Under the pieces are notes generated by a model. That model ran no database searches. It was not told the DNA's origin and saw only the letters and a list, made by a program, of their open reading frames with translations. The position numbers were made by a program, and so were the translations under genes. From Propionicimonas sp020161015 (lineage in GTDB: Bacteria; Actinomycetota; Actinomycetes; Propionibacteriales; Propionibacteriaceae): 64,000 bases of DNA. The stretch is from positions 643,009-707,008 of the forward strand of contig NZ_CAXWGX010000001.1 of assembly GCF_964266745.1 (NCBI RefSeq). Reading direction: 5' to 3'. This document shows, piece by piece, positions 51,550 to 58,661 of this stretch (the stretch's first letter is position 1; each line of letters starts with the position of its first letter).

Positions 51550-53378
51550 CGGGTCCCCTCCGCTGCAGACTTGTTCTCGGACGACGAGGCTTCGCGTGCC
51601 GCCGCCATGCTGGGTGTCTCGAAGTCGCCGGTGATGACCGGCAGCCTCTGCCCGGGCTTGGCGTCATGCGGGTTGGAGCGGAGCAGCGCCTGGGTGTAGG
51701 GGTGCTGCGGATGGCGGTAGATGCCCTCGGCGGTGTTCTGCTCGACGATCTCGCCCTTGTACATCACAGCAACCCGGTCGCACAGGTCCGCGACGACGCC
51801 CCAGTCGTGGGTGATCAGGACGACCGACATGCCGGTCTTGTCGCGCAGCGACATGAGCAGGGCCAGGATCCCGGCCTGCACTGTCACGTCCAGGGCGGTG
51901 GTCGGTTCGTCGGCAACCAGGAGCTCGGGCTCCCCGGCGAGGGCGAGCGCGATCGAGACGCGCTGCGCCATGCCGCCGGACAGCTGGTGCGGGTAGCGTT
52001 CGGCGACCGCCTCGGGGTCGCGGATCTCGACCAGGCGCAGCAATTCGACAGCACGGGTCTTTGCGTCCTTGCGGGACTTGCCGGTGTTGCGCCGGATCGC
52101 CTCGCCCAGCTGGCTGATGATCCGGTAGTTCGGGTCGAGTGCGACCATCGGCTCCTGGGCCACGTAGGCGAGCCGCCGCCCGCGGAGGTGGTCCATCTCG
52201 TGCAGGGAGAGCTCGACGAGGTTCTTGCCGCCGAAGAGCACCGAGCCGGAGGAGATCTCGGCGACCTCGCCGATGACGCCGAGGACACCGAAGGCGACGG
52301 TGGTCTTGCCGGAGCCCGACTCGCCAACGATGCCGATGGTCTCTCCCTTGGCGACCGTGAAGTTGACGTCCTTCACGACCGGCACCACCCCGTGCGGGTT
52401 CTTGTAGCCGATGCCCAGGCCGGCCACTGCAAGCGTCGCGCCGGTGGCCGCCGGCACCTGGGTGTTGCGGTCGGCACGACGGTGCACCGATCGCATCGTG
52501 AGCTTCGGAGCCGTCCACTGGCCTGCGACGCGGTCGCGGAGGGTGTCGCCGATCAGGCCGAGCGACAGGGCCGTGAGCGCGATCGTGCCGCCGGTCGGAT
52601 ACAGCATCCACGCGTTGAGGGAGATGTTGCCCGCCGCCTCGGCGACCATGTTGCCCCAGCTGGGATCGGGCTGCTGGGTGCCGAAGCCGAGGAAGCTCAA
52701 GGCGCTCTCCACCACGATGGCGGTGGCCCCGAACACCGCGGCCTGCACGATGATAAGGCCCGTCGTTCGGGGGAAGATGTGGTGGCGGATGATGTGCAGC
52801 GGCGAGAGCCCGGAGACCCGCGCGGCGTCGACGAACAGTTCATTGCGGGTCGCCATGGCGGCGGCCCGGACGATCAGGCCGAGCACGGGTCCGGCCAGGA
52901 GGCCGTAGACGAACATCGCCAGGATCACGTTGCCGCGGTACACCGACAGGACGACGAACAGGATGATCATCTTGGGCATCGCCAGGACGGCGGAACTGCT
53001 GGCCGAGATGATCCGGTCGGGCCATCCACCGAGGTAACCGGCCAGCAGGCCGAGGACGACACCGACGATCACGTAGACCGCGATTGAGATCGCGACGGCC
53101 AGGACGGTCGAGCGGCCCCCGAACATCAGGCGGGAGAGGATGTCGCGTCCCAGGCTGTCGGTCCCGAGCCAGTGGGCGGCGGTCGGGCCCTGGAGGACGT
53201 TGGCGAGGTCCTGCACCTGCGGGTCGATCGGGGCGAGGAGGTTCGCGAAAGTACAGGCGATCACGACGATCGCGAGCCAGGCGCTGGCCACGATGGTGAA
53301 CATCGAAGGCCGCTTGCGGACCGATCGAAGGGCCCGGACGGCCTGCGGCTGGGCAACGACGGTGATGGAATCGGTCAT
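51546..53378 (-). CDS. Permease-ATPase fusion of a dipeptide-type ABC importer (DppC-DppD fused)
   Basis: This 610-residue protein joins what are usually two subunits. Residues 1-285 are a DppC-type permease with six helices (HWLGTDSLGRDILSRLMFGG, DAARVSGLSPLHIIRHHIFP as the EAA-type loop). After a short linker, residues about 310-575 are an ATPase with GESGSGKTT, the signature LSGGMAQRVSIALAL and VADEPTTALDV. With one DppB-type permease and one DppF-type ATPase, the full importer still totals two membrane and two ATPase domains. It overlaps both neighbours by ATGA. Confidence 0.92.
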   Translation of the reverse strand: MTDSITVVAQPQAVRALRSVRKRPSMFTIVASAWLAIVVIACTFANLLAPIDPQVQDLANVLQGPTAAHWLGTDSLGRDILSRLMFGGRSTVLAVAISIAVYVIVGVVLGLLAGYLGGWPDRIISASSSAVLAMPKMIILFVVLSVYRGNVILAMFVYGLLAGPVLGLIVRAAAMATRNELFVDAARVSGLSPLHIIRHHIFPRTTGLIIVQAAVFGATAIVVESALSFLGFGTQQPDPSWGNMVAEAAGNISLNAWMLYPTGGTIALTALSLGLIGDTLRDRVAGQWTAPKLTMRSVHRRADRNTQVPAATGATLAVAGLGIGYKNPHGVVPVVKDVNFTVAKGETIGIVGESGSGKTTVAFGVLGVIGEVAEISSGSVLFGGKNLVELSLHEMDHLRGRRLAYVAQEPMVALDPNYRIISQLGEAIRRNTGKSRKDAKTRAVELLRLVEIRDPEAVAERYPHQLSGGMAQRVSIALALAGEPELLVADEPTTALDVTVQAGILALLMSLRDKTGMSVVLITHDWGVVADLCDRVAVMYKGEIVEQNTAEGIYRHPQHPYTQALLRSNPHDAKPGQRLPVITGDFETPSMAAAREASSSENKSAAEGTR

Positions 53379-54316
53379 CGGGTCCTCAACTTCGGGTTCA
53401 GGGCGATGCTGACGATGTCGCCAAGGAGAGTCGCTGCGAGTACGACGACCGTGTACGCGAGCACGGCGCCCTGGATCGTCACCAGGTCACGTTGCGTCGT
53501 CGACGTCACGACGAGGGAGCCGAGTCCGGGAATCGCGAAGATCGACTCGAGCGCGACGGTGCCGCCGAAGAGGTTGACGAAGGAGGCGATGATCGCGGAG
53601 GCGATCGGGCCGGCGGCGTAGCGCGGGGCGTGCTGGTAGACCAGCGAGAATCGGGACAGGCCGTTCGCCTGGAGGAACCGCATGAAATCCCGGCTGAGTG
53701 CCTCCGACATCGAGTCCCTGGTCTGTTTGGCGATGATCGCGACGCCGGCAAGGGAAAGTGCGATCACGGGCAGCACCAGGTGTATGGCCCATGACCCGAA
53801 ATCCTCCTGCGGAGGCGTGTAGCCCAGCGGCGGGAGGATCTTCAGCTGCCCCGCGACGAGCACGACGAGCAGCAGCGCGAACCAGAAGTTCGGGAGGGCG
53901 ATACCGAGCATCGAGATCGTGTCGAGTACCTTCGAGACCGCGCCGCGCTTCACGGCCGCCCACGTGCCGAGGATGATGCCCACGACGGCGCCCAGGATCG
54001 TGGCGAACCCGGCGACATAGACGGTCGGCATGATGCGTTCGGCGATCACGGTGGTCACCGGCTGGCCGGTGTATATCGAGGTGCCGAGGTCGCCATGAAA
54101 CGCTCCCTGGAGCCAATACCACCACTGCACGTAGAAGGGTTGGTCGAGGTGCATCTGCGCGCTCAGCCTCGCCACGTTCTCCGGGGTCGCATCCTGGCCG
54201 AGGATGACCACGGCGGCGTTGCCGGGGATCAACGAAACCAGCAGGTAGGTGATGATCGTCATCAGGAACAGCACCGGAATCGCCATCAGGAGGCGGTTCA
54301 CTATCACTCGTGTCAT
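53375..54316 (-). CDS. ABC transporter permease (DppB type)
   Basis: This 313-residue membrane protein has the conserved N-terminal helix and LGQDATPENVARLSAQMHLDQ region of DppB permeases, six helices, and the EAA-like loop DFMRFLQANGLSRFSL. It is the first gene of the importer operon and ends overlapping the fusion gene. The region upstream contains a 16-bp GntR-type palindrome about 206 bp before the ATG. Confidence 0.92.
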   Translation of the reverse strand: MTRVIVNRLLMAIPVLFLMTIITYLLVSLIPGNAAVVILGQDATPENVARLSAQMHLDQPFYVQWWYWLQGAFHGDLGTSIYTGQPVTTVIAERIMPTVYVAGFATILGAVVGIILGTWAAVKRGAVSKVLDTISMLGIALPNFWFALLLVVLVAGQLKILPPLGYTPPQEDFGSWAIHLVLPVIALSLAGVAIIAKQTRDSMSEALSRDFMRFLQANGLSRFSLVYQHAPRYAAGPIASAIIASFVNLFGGTVALESIFAIPGLGSLVVTSTTQRDLVTIQGAVLAYTVVVLAATLLGDIVSIALNPKLRTR

Positions 54317-54521
54317 CGGCGTGACTCCGTTCTGAGCGCCTGGCCACTCGCGAGGCGAGACCCTGCGCGCCGTCCGGCATGTATCATCTGCGTGCTCTCT
54401 CCAGTACTCCGTCGTACGAGCCGTGAGCCCAAGGGCTTCGGGGCTCCGGGGCCCTGGGAGAAGATGCTCCGCCCGTCAGCTTCGAGTCCCCACGACCTTC
54501 GTCATCGGCAGGCCTGAGTGG

Positions 54522-54537
54522 ACATTATCGATAATGT
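54522..54537. promoter_or_regulatory. GntR-type operator 4 (importer operon)
   Basis: ACATTATCGATAATGT is a perfect 16-bp palindrome sharing the ATTATCGATAAT core with the sites at 35.0, 42.06 and 47.1 kb. Confidence 0.75.
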
Positions 54538-54751
54538 TCTGGGTTGGCAAGAGGTTCCGCTCATAACTCGTTGCTAGATTGACCAGCTGGATCTAGCGGC
54601 GCGCCCGGCGCACTGGCAATCGCCGAGTGGGCGCTAGTGAGCGCGGGTTGAAACGGCCACTACGCCGGAGTACCGGCGACATCGGCGTAGTCCAAGGCGG
54701 GGCTTCCGTCGTCTGCGCCTGCCCCGAGTCGGGGCGCGGGAAGCGACACGT

Positions 54752-54763
54752 ATGATCGATAAT
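54752..54763. promoter_or_regulatory. GntR-type operator 5 (regulator gene), one mismatch
   Basis: ATGATCGATAAT differs from the core ATTATCGATAAT at one base. It lies 116 bp before the gntR start codon, suggesting weaker autoregulation. Confidence 0.5.
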
Positions 54764-54878
54764 CCCTTCCACCCGAGAACGCCACGCTGTACAGTCAGCG
54801 AACAAGCGCTGACATACCTCGTCAATCTGCCTGAGACGGTGCTCGACGAGGGCCGGCTTCTAGTGCGGAGGGTGTGCG

Positions 54879-55583
54879 ATGAGCTTTGGGGCCACTGGTG
54901 CCGCCGAGTCAGACCGAGCGACCCTTGCCGACCGCATCTATGGCCAGCTTGAGGACGAGATCCTGTCTGGCGAACTGAAGCCCGGATCAAGGCTGCTGAT
55001 CGTTCCCCTCGCGAAACGCTTTGGTACGTCACAAGCACCCGTTCGTGAAGCCATCCGCCGACTCACCGAAGAGGGGCTTGCGGTCACAGAGCCCTACGTC
55101 GGCACGGTGCTCAAGGAACCTTCCTGGAATGAAGTCGAGGAGATCTACGAGCTACGCATCGAGCTCGAGGCCTACGCGGTCAGGCGGCTTCTCGCACGCC
55201 AGCGCGGAACTCTGAAGTCAGACCACCCCATCAGGCGCACCTTCCGCGAGCTCCAGCGCGCCGTTCGCGCGGGCGCCCCCATGGGTGTTGTCGATGCCGA
55301 CATGGACTTCCACCGGGCGATCGTTGCGGCGGCGGAGAGCCCAGTGGCGCTCGAGATGTGGAGCACTATCACCAAACGAATCCGTGGCGCCCGCCTCAGC
55401 TACGAGCGGCGGCGGAGAGACGATCTCTCCACCATGGTCGACACCCACCGCGACCTTCTCGACGCGATTGAGGCGGGCGATCCCCAATCAGCTGACGAGG
55501 TGTTCAGAGCCCATCTGAATCGCGCGCTTGACCGCCTAAGGGATCTCGAGGACGCGGCCGAGAGTGGCGAGTCGGCGAGCTAG
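54879..55583 (+). CDS. GntR-family regulator, FCD (FadR) subgroup
   Basis: This 234-residue protein has an N-terminal winged helix (LADRIYGQLEDEILSGELKPG, AKRFGTSQAPVREAIRRL) and an all-helical FCD sensor domain (YELRIELEAYAVRRLLARQ, DMDFHRAIVAAAESP with metal-type residues, VDTHRDLLDAIEAGD). FCD regulators sense organic acids and sugar acids. A GGAGGG site precedes the ATG by 7 bases. It ends locus C, and its operator-like palindromes occur at five places in that locus. Confidence 0.88.
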   Translation: MSFGATGAAESDRATLADRIYGQLEDEILSGELKPGSRLLIVPLAKRFGTSQAPVREAIRRLTEEGLAVTEPYVGTVLKEPSWNEVEEIYELRIELEAYAVRRLLARQRGTLKSDHPIRRTFRELQRAVRAGAPMGVVDADMDFHRAIVAAAESPVALEMWSTITKRIRGARLSYERRRRDDLSTMVDTHRDLLDAIEAGDPQSADEVFRAHLNRALDRLRDLEDAAESGESAS

Positions 55584-56165
55584 CCAGGATGCGGCCGTCC
55601 TTTCCGCCTGGACGGACGCATCGGGCGGCTGGGTGACGTGGAGTTCGTCAGATGCCGTCGTCGCCAGCGTGCACAATCGAGCGCCATCCACCCGGACCAA
55701 TGGCGTAGTGGCCGCACATCGGTCGTTATGGTTTCCCTTGTCAGGAGGCATTTCGCCTTCGGGTGAGCACGCGTCGGGGACTTTCGCGATGGGAAGGCGA
55801 GCGCCTGGACCCGACCGTCGTTCGAGTACACCTCAACGCGACACACCGCGCTGGCCGCAGAAGCGTCTCGTTGGGGTCCGCCTCTCGACTTCTGGCACAC
55901 CTGCTCCGTAGGCTCCAGATCCCAACGAGACACCCCGACAGGTCGGGTGCACCATGCCGTCGCCGACAGATAGAACGGCTTCTTCCCACCGGGAATCCAT
56001 GGGAAGTCCCTCAGTGAGGATCCCCAGCGATCGGGTCATGGTGTTCACTTTGTCGTTGTCACCGGCAACCTTGGGAGCGACGAACGACTGGGCGTCGCAC
56101 ACCAACCGGGTGCTGAACGCGGCGCGTCAGGCTCACCATTGCCGACATGTTCTTAGGGTTGGGTC
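55584..56165. other. Intergenic DNA holding the second 132-bp repeat
   Basis: No protein is supported in these 582 bp. The central part is the repeat at 55826-55957. The flanks, including the 200 bp before the Crp/Fnr-type gene, show no convincing promoter or operator. Confidence 0.5.
55826..55957. repeat. 132-bp dispersed repeat, copy 2
   Basis: This copy matches 4599-4730 at about 124 of 132 positions with no gap. It contains perfect 11-bp inverted arms GTCTCGTTGGG (55865-55875) and CCCAACGAGAC (55921-55931) around a 45-base middle section. Preservation of the length and middle section in two places 51 kb apart suggests a defined element rather than random similarity. Confidence 0.75.
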
Positions 56166-56843
56166 ATGGCCGACAGTTGCGTCTCGCGTGTCCCGGTCTT
56201 TGCCAGCCTGTCGGTGCAGGATCAGCAGCGGGTCGAGGAGTTGGCGCGTCCGACCCTTCTGAAGGCGGGTGAGGCGGCGTACCGTGCCGACGAGGATCTG
56301 TCGCAGCTCGTGGTGGTGCATTCGGGTCGACTCAAGATCTTTCGGCTCTCAGCCGACGGGTCGGAGCAGTTGATCCGGGTGTTGGGTCCAGGCGACTTCA
56401 CCGGGGAGACGTCGGTGTTCACGGGCCAGCGGCCCGATGATTACGCCACCGCGCTGGGGGAGTCCCGGCTTTGCGTGTTCCGTCATGATGATCTTGAGGG
56501 GTTGATCAGGAGGCACCCCGAGATCGGCTTGCAGCTGCTGTCGCGGGTGAGTGCGCGGCTCTCCGACACCGAGCACCGCCTTAACTCGCTGACCTCGCGC
56601 GATGTCGAGAGCCGCCTGGCCGACTACCTGCTCGGTCTCGCTAGCGCCTGGCGCGGCGGTGTCGCGACGGTGACCTTGCCGGTGGCCAAGAAGGACGTGG
56701 CGTCCCTGCTCGACACCACACCCGAAAGCCTCAGCCGGGCTCTGAAGAGCCTCGCGAGCCAGGGCCTGATCGTCATCGGCGCGGGCCGGTCGGTCTCGAT
56801 CACGCAACCCGACCGGCTGCAGCAGCTCGTCGACGAGGCTTGA
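56166..56843 (+). CDS. Crp/Fnr-family transcriptional regulator
   Basis: This 225-residue protein has a cyclic-nucleotide-type sensor domain (LVVVHSGRLKIFRLSADGSEQ, LGPGDFTGETSVFTG, residues about 15-120), a long dimer helix, and a C-terminal winged helix (VAKKDVASLLDTTPESLSRALKSL). It lacks the N-terminal cysteine cluster of oxygen-sensing Fnr, so a haem/NO sensor like DNR or another ligand is more likely. A matching TTGAC-N4-ATCAA box lies upstream of the DUF6448-like gene. Its 3' end overlaps the convergent protease gene by 44 bp, and this end is repeated inverted at 63942-64000. Confidence 0.88.
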   Translation: MADSCVSRVPVFASLSVQDQQRVEELARPTLLKAGEAAYRADEDLSQLVVVHSGRLKIFRLSADGSEQLIRVLGPGDFTGETSVFTGQRPDDYATALGESRLCVFRHDDLEGLIRRHPEIGLQLLSRVSARLSDTEHRLNSLTSRDVESRLADYLLGLASAWRGGVATVTLPVAKKDVASLLDTTPESLSRALKSLASQGLIVIGAGRSVSITQPDRLQQLVDEA

Positions 56844-57037
56844 AGGCCCGGGGCCAGCGGGGCCCCACCAGCCGTCGGGTGACCACCATTGCGACACTCT
56901 CAGCCGGGACGAAGGGGTCGTCCCAGATCCGGGAGTCGTCCGAGCCGGCTGGGTTGTCACCGGCCATGAAGTAGCTCGCCGCGGGAACCCGCCAGGTCTG
57001 GGTGTAGGCGCCCGGAACCCGGGGACGTCCGTCGACG
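56785..57037. repeat. Inverted repeat arm, left copy
   Basis: This segment, covering the 3' ends of the Crp/Fnr-type and protease genes, reappears in inverse orientation at 63748-64000. From 56785 to about 57018 the two are identical by eye; the next 20 bases differ at four positions. The true length is unknown because the right copy runs off the window. Confidence 0.85.
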
Positions 57038-57252
57038 GACTCGCCGTTGACGAAAAGCCGTCCGGCCTCCAGCTCAACAAAGTCACCCGGCAGGCCCACC
57101 ACGCGCTTGATCATCGGAAGTTCACCGCGCTGGAACACGACGACATCGTCCCGTCGTACCCCGGCGCGTCCGACCCGCCGCGTGAGCAGCAGGTCGGACG
57201 AGCGGTAGGTGGGGGCCATGGATTCGCCGGCAACCCTGACAAGCCGCTTCAT
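56800..57252 (-). CDS. S26-family signal peptidase-like protease, nickel-SOD maturation type (SodX-like)
   Basis: This 150-residue serine protease has the S26 catalytic pair: Ser11 in VAGESMAPTY and Lys49 in MIKRVVGLPGD, plus YFMAGDNPAGSDDSR, the conserved box near the end. It lacks an N-terminal membrane anchor, as do the proteases that trim nickel superoxide dismutase. It is encoded 9 bp after a DUF6448-like gene whose product has a NiSOD-like His-Cys-Asp. The C-terminal 77 codons are duplicated at the window's end. Confidence 0.85.
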   Translation of the reverse strand: MKRLVRVAGESMAPTYRSSDLLLTRRVGRAGVRRDDVVVFQRGELPMIKRVVGLPGDFVELEAGRLFVNGESVDGRPRVPGAYTQTWRVPAASYFMAGDNPAGSDDSRIWDDPFVPAESVAMVVTRRLVGPRWPRAFKPRRRAAAAGRVA

Positions 57253-57261
57253 CGGGGTTCC

Positions 57262-57834
57262 CTAGTGTTCGTGGGAGTGGCCCGCCGGCGCGTGGTGCGC
57301 GTGCTCCTCACCCTCGGCGTACTTGAAGAAGCTCACGTAGGCCGCAATGTAGCGTCGGGCAGCCACGACGTCGTTCACGTCGAAGTCCTTGATCGCCAGC
57401 GCCGCCTGAAAACGCTGGTCGAGCTCGGCGCGGCGCTCCTGCGGCACCCTCGGCAGCAGGTCTGCATCCGAGCCCGCTGCGATGGCCTCGTCGGCGGCCT
57501 TCACGACAGGGTCGATCTCGGTGCCGACGGGCTGGATACCGGTGAAGCCGACGCCCTCGCCCATCCGGTGGATGCGGACCATCGTTTCGAGGAAGAGCCG
57601 ATCGGCCAGGTCGGCGGCTTCCCGCCCGAGGGTCCGGACCCGCAGGGCCTTCTCGAAGACCTCACGCAACTCGGCCTCACCGTCGGCGGGGATCCACTTG
57701 AGCGCGTAGTTGATGTTGCCGGTCTCCACGGCTTTACGTCCGTCCTTGACGGCCGGGCCTTCGGCGGTGTCGCAGTGGGCCTGCACGGTGATGGGCTTCA
57801 GTGCGGCCAGCAGGGTGGCGATTCGGTTGAACAT
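57262..57834 (-). CDS. DUF6448-like protein with NiSOD-like His-Cys-Asp N-terminus after processing
   Basis: This 190-residue protein starts with a short leader ending VQA and then HCDTAEGPAV (His20-Cys21-Asp22). The remainder (INYALKWIPADGEAELREVF, LADRLFLETMVRIHRMGEGV) is helical and resembles the DUF6448 family as I recall it. Nickel SOD begins HCDLPCG after its protease cuts the leader. Here the first three residues agree but the second nickel-binding cysteine is absent; the protein has only one cysteine. The C-terminus is His-rich (EEHAHHAPAGHSHEH). With the protease gene next door, maturation by cleavage before His20 is likely. Confidence 0.72.
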   Translation of the reverse strand: MFNRIATLLAALKPITVQAHCDTAEGPAVKDGRKAVETGNINYALKWIPADGEAELREVFEKALRVRTLGREAADLADRLFLETMVRIHRMGEGVGFTGIQPVGTEIDPVVKAADEAIAAGSDADLLPRVPQERRAELDQRFQAALAIKDFDVNDVVAARRYIAAYVSFFKYAEGEEHAHHAPAGHSHEH

Positions 57835-57888
57835 GATGTTCTCCTTTGTTCGATGTCCCCAAGTTAGAAGGATCCGGGACGGACTTCC

Positions 57889-57902
57889 TTGACGCAGATC
57901 AA
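57889..57902. promoter_or_regulatory. Crp/Fnr-type box upstream of the DUF6448-like gene
   Basis: TTGACGCAGATCAA matches the TTGAY-N4-RTCAA consensus. It is centred about 61 bp before the DUF6448-like start codon and is likely recognised by the regulator at 56166-56843. Confidence 0.7.
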
Positions 57903-57941
57903 GCCCCGCTGCGGTTGTGGCGTCCCTTGAACACGAGCGCT

Positions 57942-58277
57942 TCAGCTCGACCGGCCGTCGAGCATGGCGAGCACCAAAAGGGATGGCTCGTGCGCGAACA
58001 CAGCGTGGGGTACTCGGGTGTCGAGGTGCATCAGGCCACCGGGCAGGAGTTCCTCGGTGTGACCGTCGGCAGTGATCGCTAGTCGGCCTTCCAGAACTTG
58101 TAGCAGCACTGGCATCGCGGCGGTGTGCTCGGTGAGTTCCTGTCCGGCGTCGAATGCGAACATGACCACCCGAACGCCAGCTGCGTGCAGGACTGTCCGC
58201 GACACCGTTGCCTCCGGCTGAACCTTGATGCGCTCGGTCAGGTCCGCGATCGCTGTGAAAGCGCTGGCTGCGGTCAT
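57942..58277 (-). CDS. Small cupin-domain protein
   Basis: This 111-residue beta-barrel protein has the cupin pattern LTEHTAAMPVLLQVLEGRL and then PGGLMHLDTRVPHAVFA, with histidines that could bind a metal. Its ATG overlaps the DUF2249 gene stop (ATGA). Small cupins of this kind often accompany DUF2249 and hemerythrin genes in nitrogen-oxide loci; the biochemical role is unknown. Confidence 0.82.
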   Translation of the reverse strand: MTAASAFTAIADLTERIKVQPEATVSRTVLHAAGVRVVMFAFDAGQELTEHTAAMPVLLQVLEGRLAITADGHTEELLPGGLMHLDTRVPHAVFAHEPSLLVLAMLDGRSS

Positions 58278-58582
58278 CGACCGGCCTGATCCTCGTCGGG
58301 GAGCCGGTTGATCCGCAGCCGCCACTCCTCTGGTCCCTCGACCAGGTACTCCACGCTGATGGGGGAACGCTCAGCGAGCTGGTTCAGCAGCGGCACCGGG
58401 TTGTGGGGTGCAACCAGGACGAGCGATCCACCGACTCCGATCGCATCGAATGCTCCAAAGACGGTGGCGTGCCGGATCGCATGCGGGATGGGCCGAACGT
58501 CCAGCACCAGGTCTTCCTCCTCGTGCTGCCCGCAGGCGCAGCCACCGGCCGTTGTGGTCTCCAGGGGGACGGTCTTGGTCAT
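58274..58582 (-). CDS. DUF2249 domain protein
   Basis: This 102-residue protein contains one DUF2249 domain (LDVRPIPHAIRHATVFGAFD, SLVLVAPHNPVPLLNQL, then VEYLVEGPEEWRLRI). The N-terminus has a CACGQHEEE segment that could bind a metal. DUF2249 proteins frequently sit with nitrite/nitric oxide genes in Fnr or NO regulons. Coupled to the cupin gene by ATGA. Confidence 0.85.
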   Translation of the reverse strand: MTKTVPLETTTAGGCACGQHEEEDLVLDVRPIPHAIRHATVFGAFDAIGVGGSLVLVAPHNPVPLLNQLAERSPISVEYLVEGPEEWRLRINRLPDEDQAGR

Positions 58583-58620
58583 CGTGATCTCCTTCGGTGA
58601 GCTCCCGTGGGAGCGGTGGC

Positions 58621-58642
58621 GGCGGGCACCGTCGGTGCCGCC
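58621..58642. terminator. GC-rich stem-loop between nirK and the DUF2249 gene
   Basis: GGCACC (58625-58630), loop GTC and GGTGCC (58634-58639) form a perfect stem, extended by flanking GGCGG and CCGCC. On the minus strand it lies after the nirK stop and before the DUF2249 ATG, so it may reduce read-through. Confidence 0.45.
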
Positions 58643-58661
58643 GGACGGGTGAGTCCGTTGT

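Larger units (their letters stand above)
54317..54878. other. Divergent control region between the importer operon and gntR
   Basis: This 562-bp stretch encodes no recognisable protein. It holds two sites of the GntR-type operator family (54522-54537 perfect, 54752-54763 with one change), both isolated in otherwise ordinary sequence. No long hairpin or repeat of the flanking genes is seen. Confidence 0.6.

Noticed and set aside
57262..57834. Calling this gene sodN (nickel superoxide dismutase)
   Set aside because: Only His-Cys-Asp is shared. Cys6 and the following hook residues are absent, so nickel SOD activity cannot be claimed.
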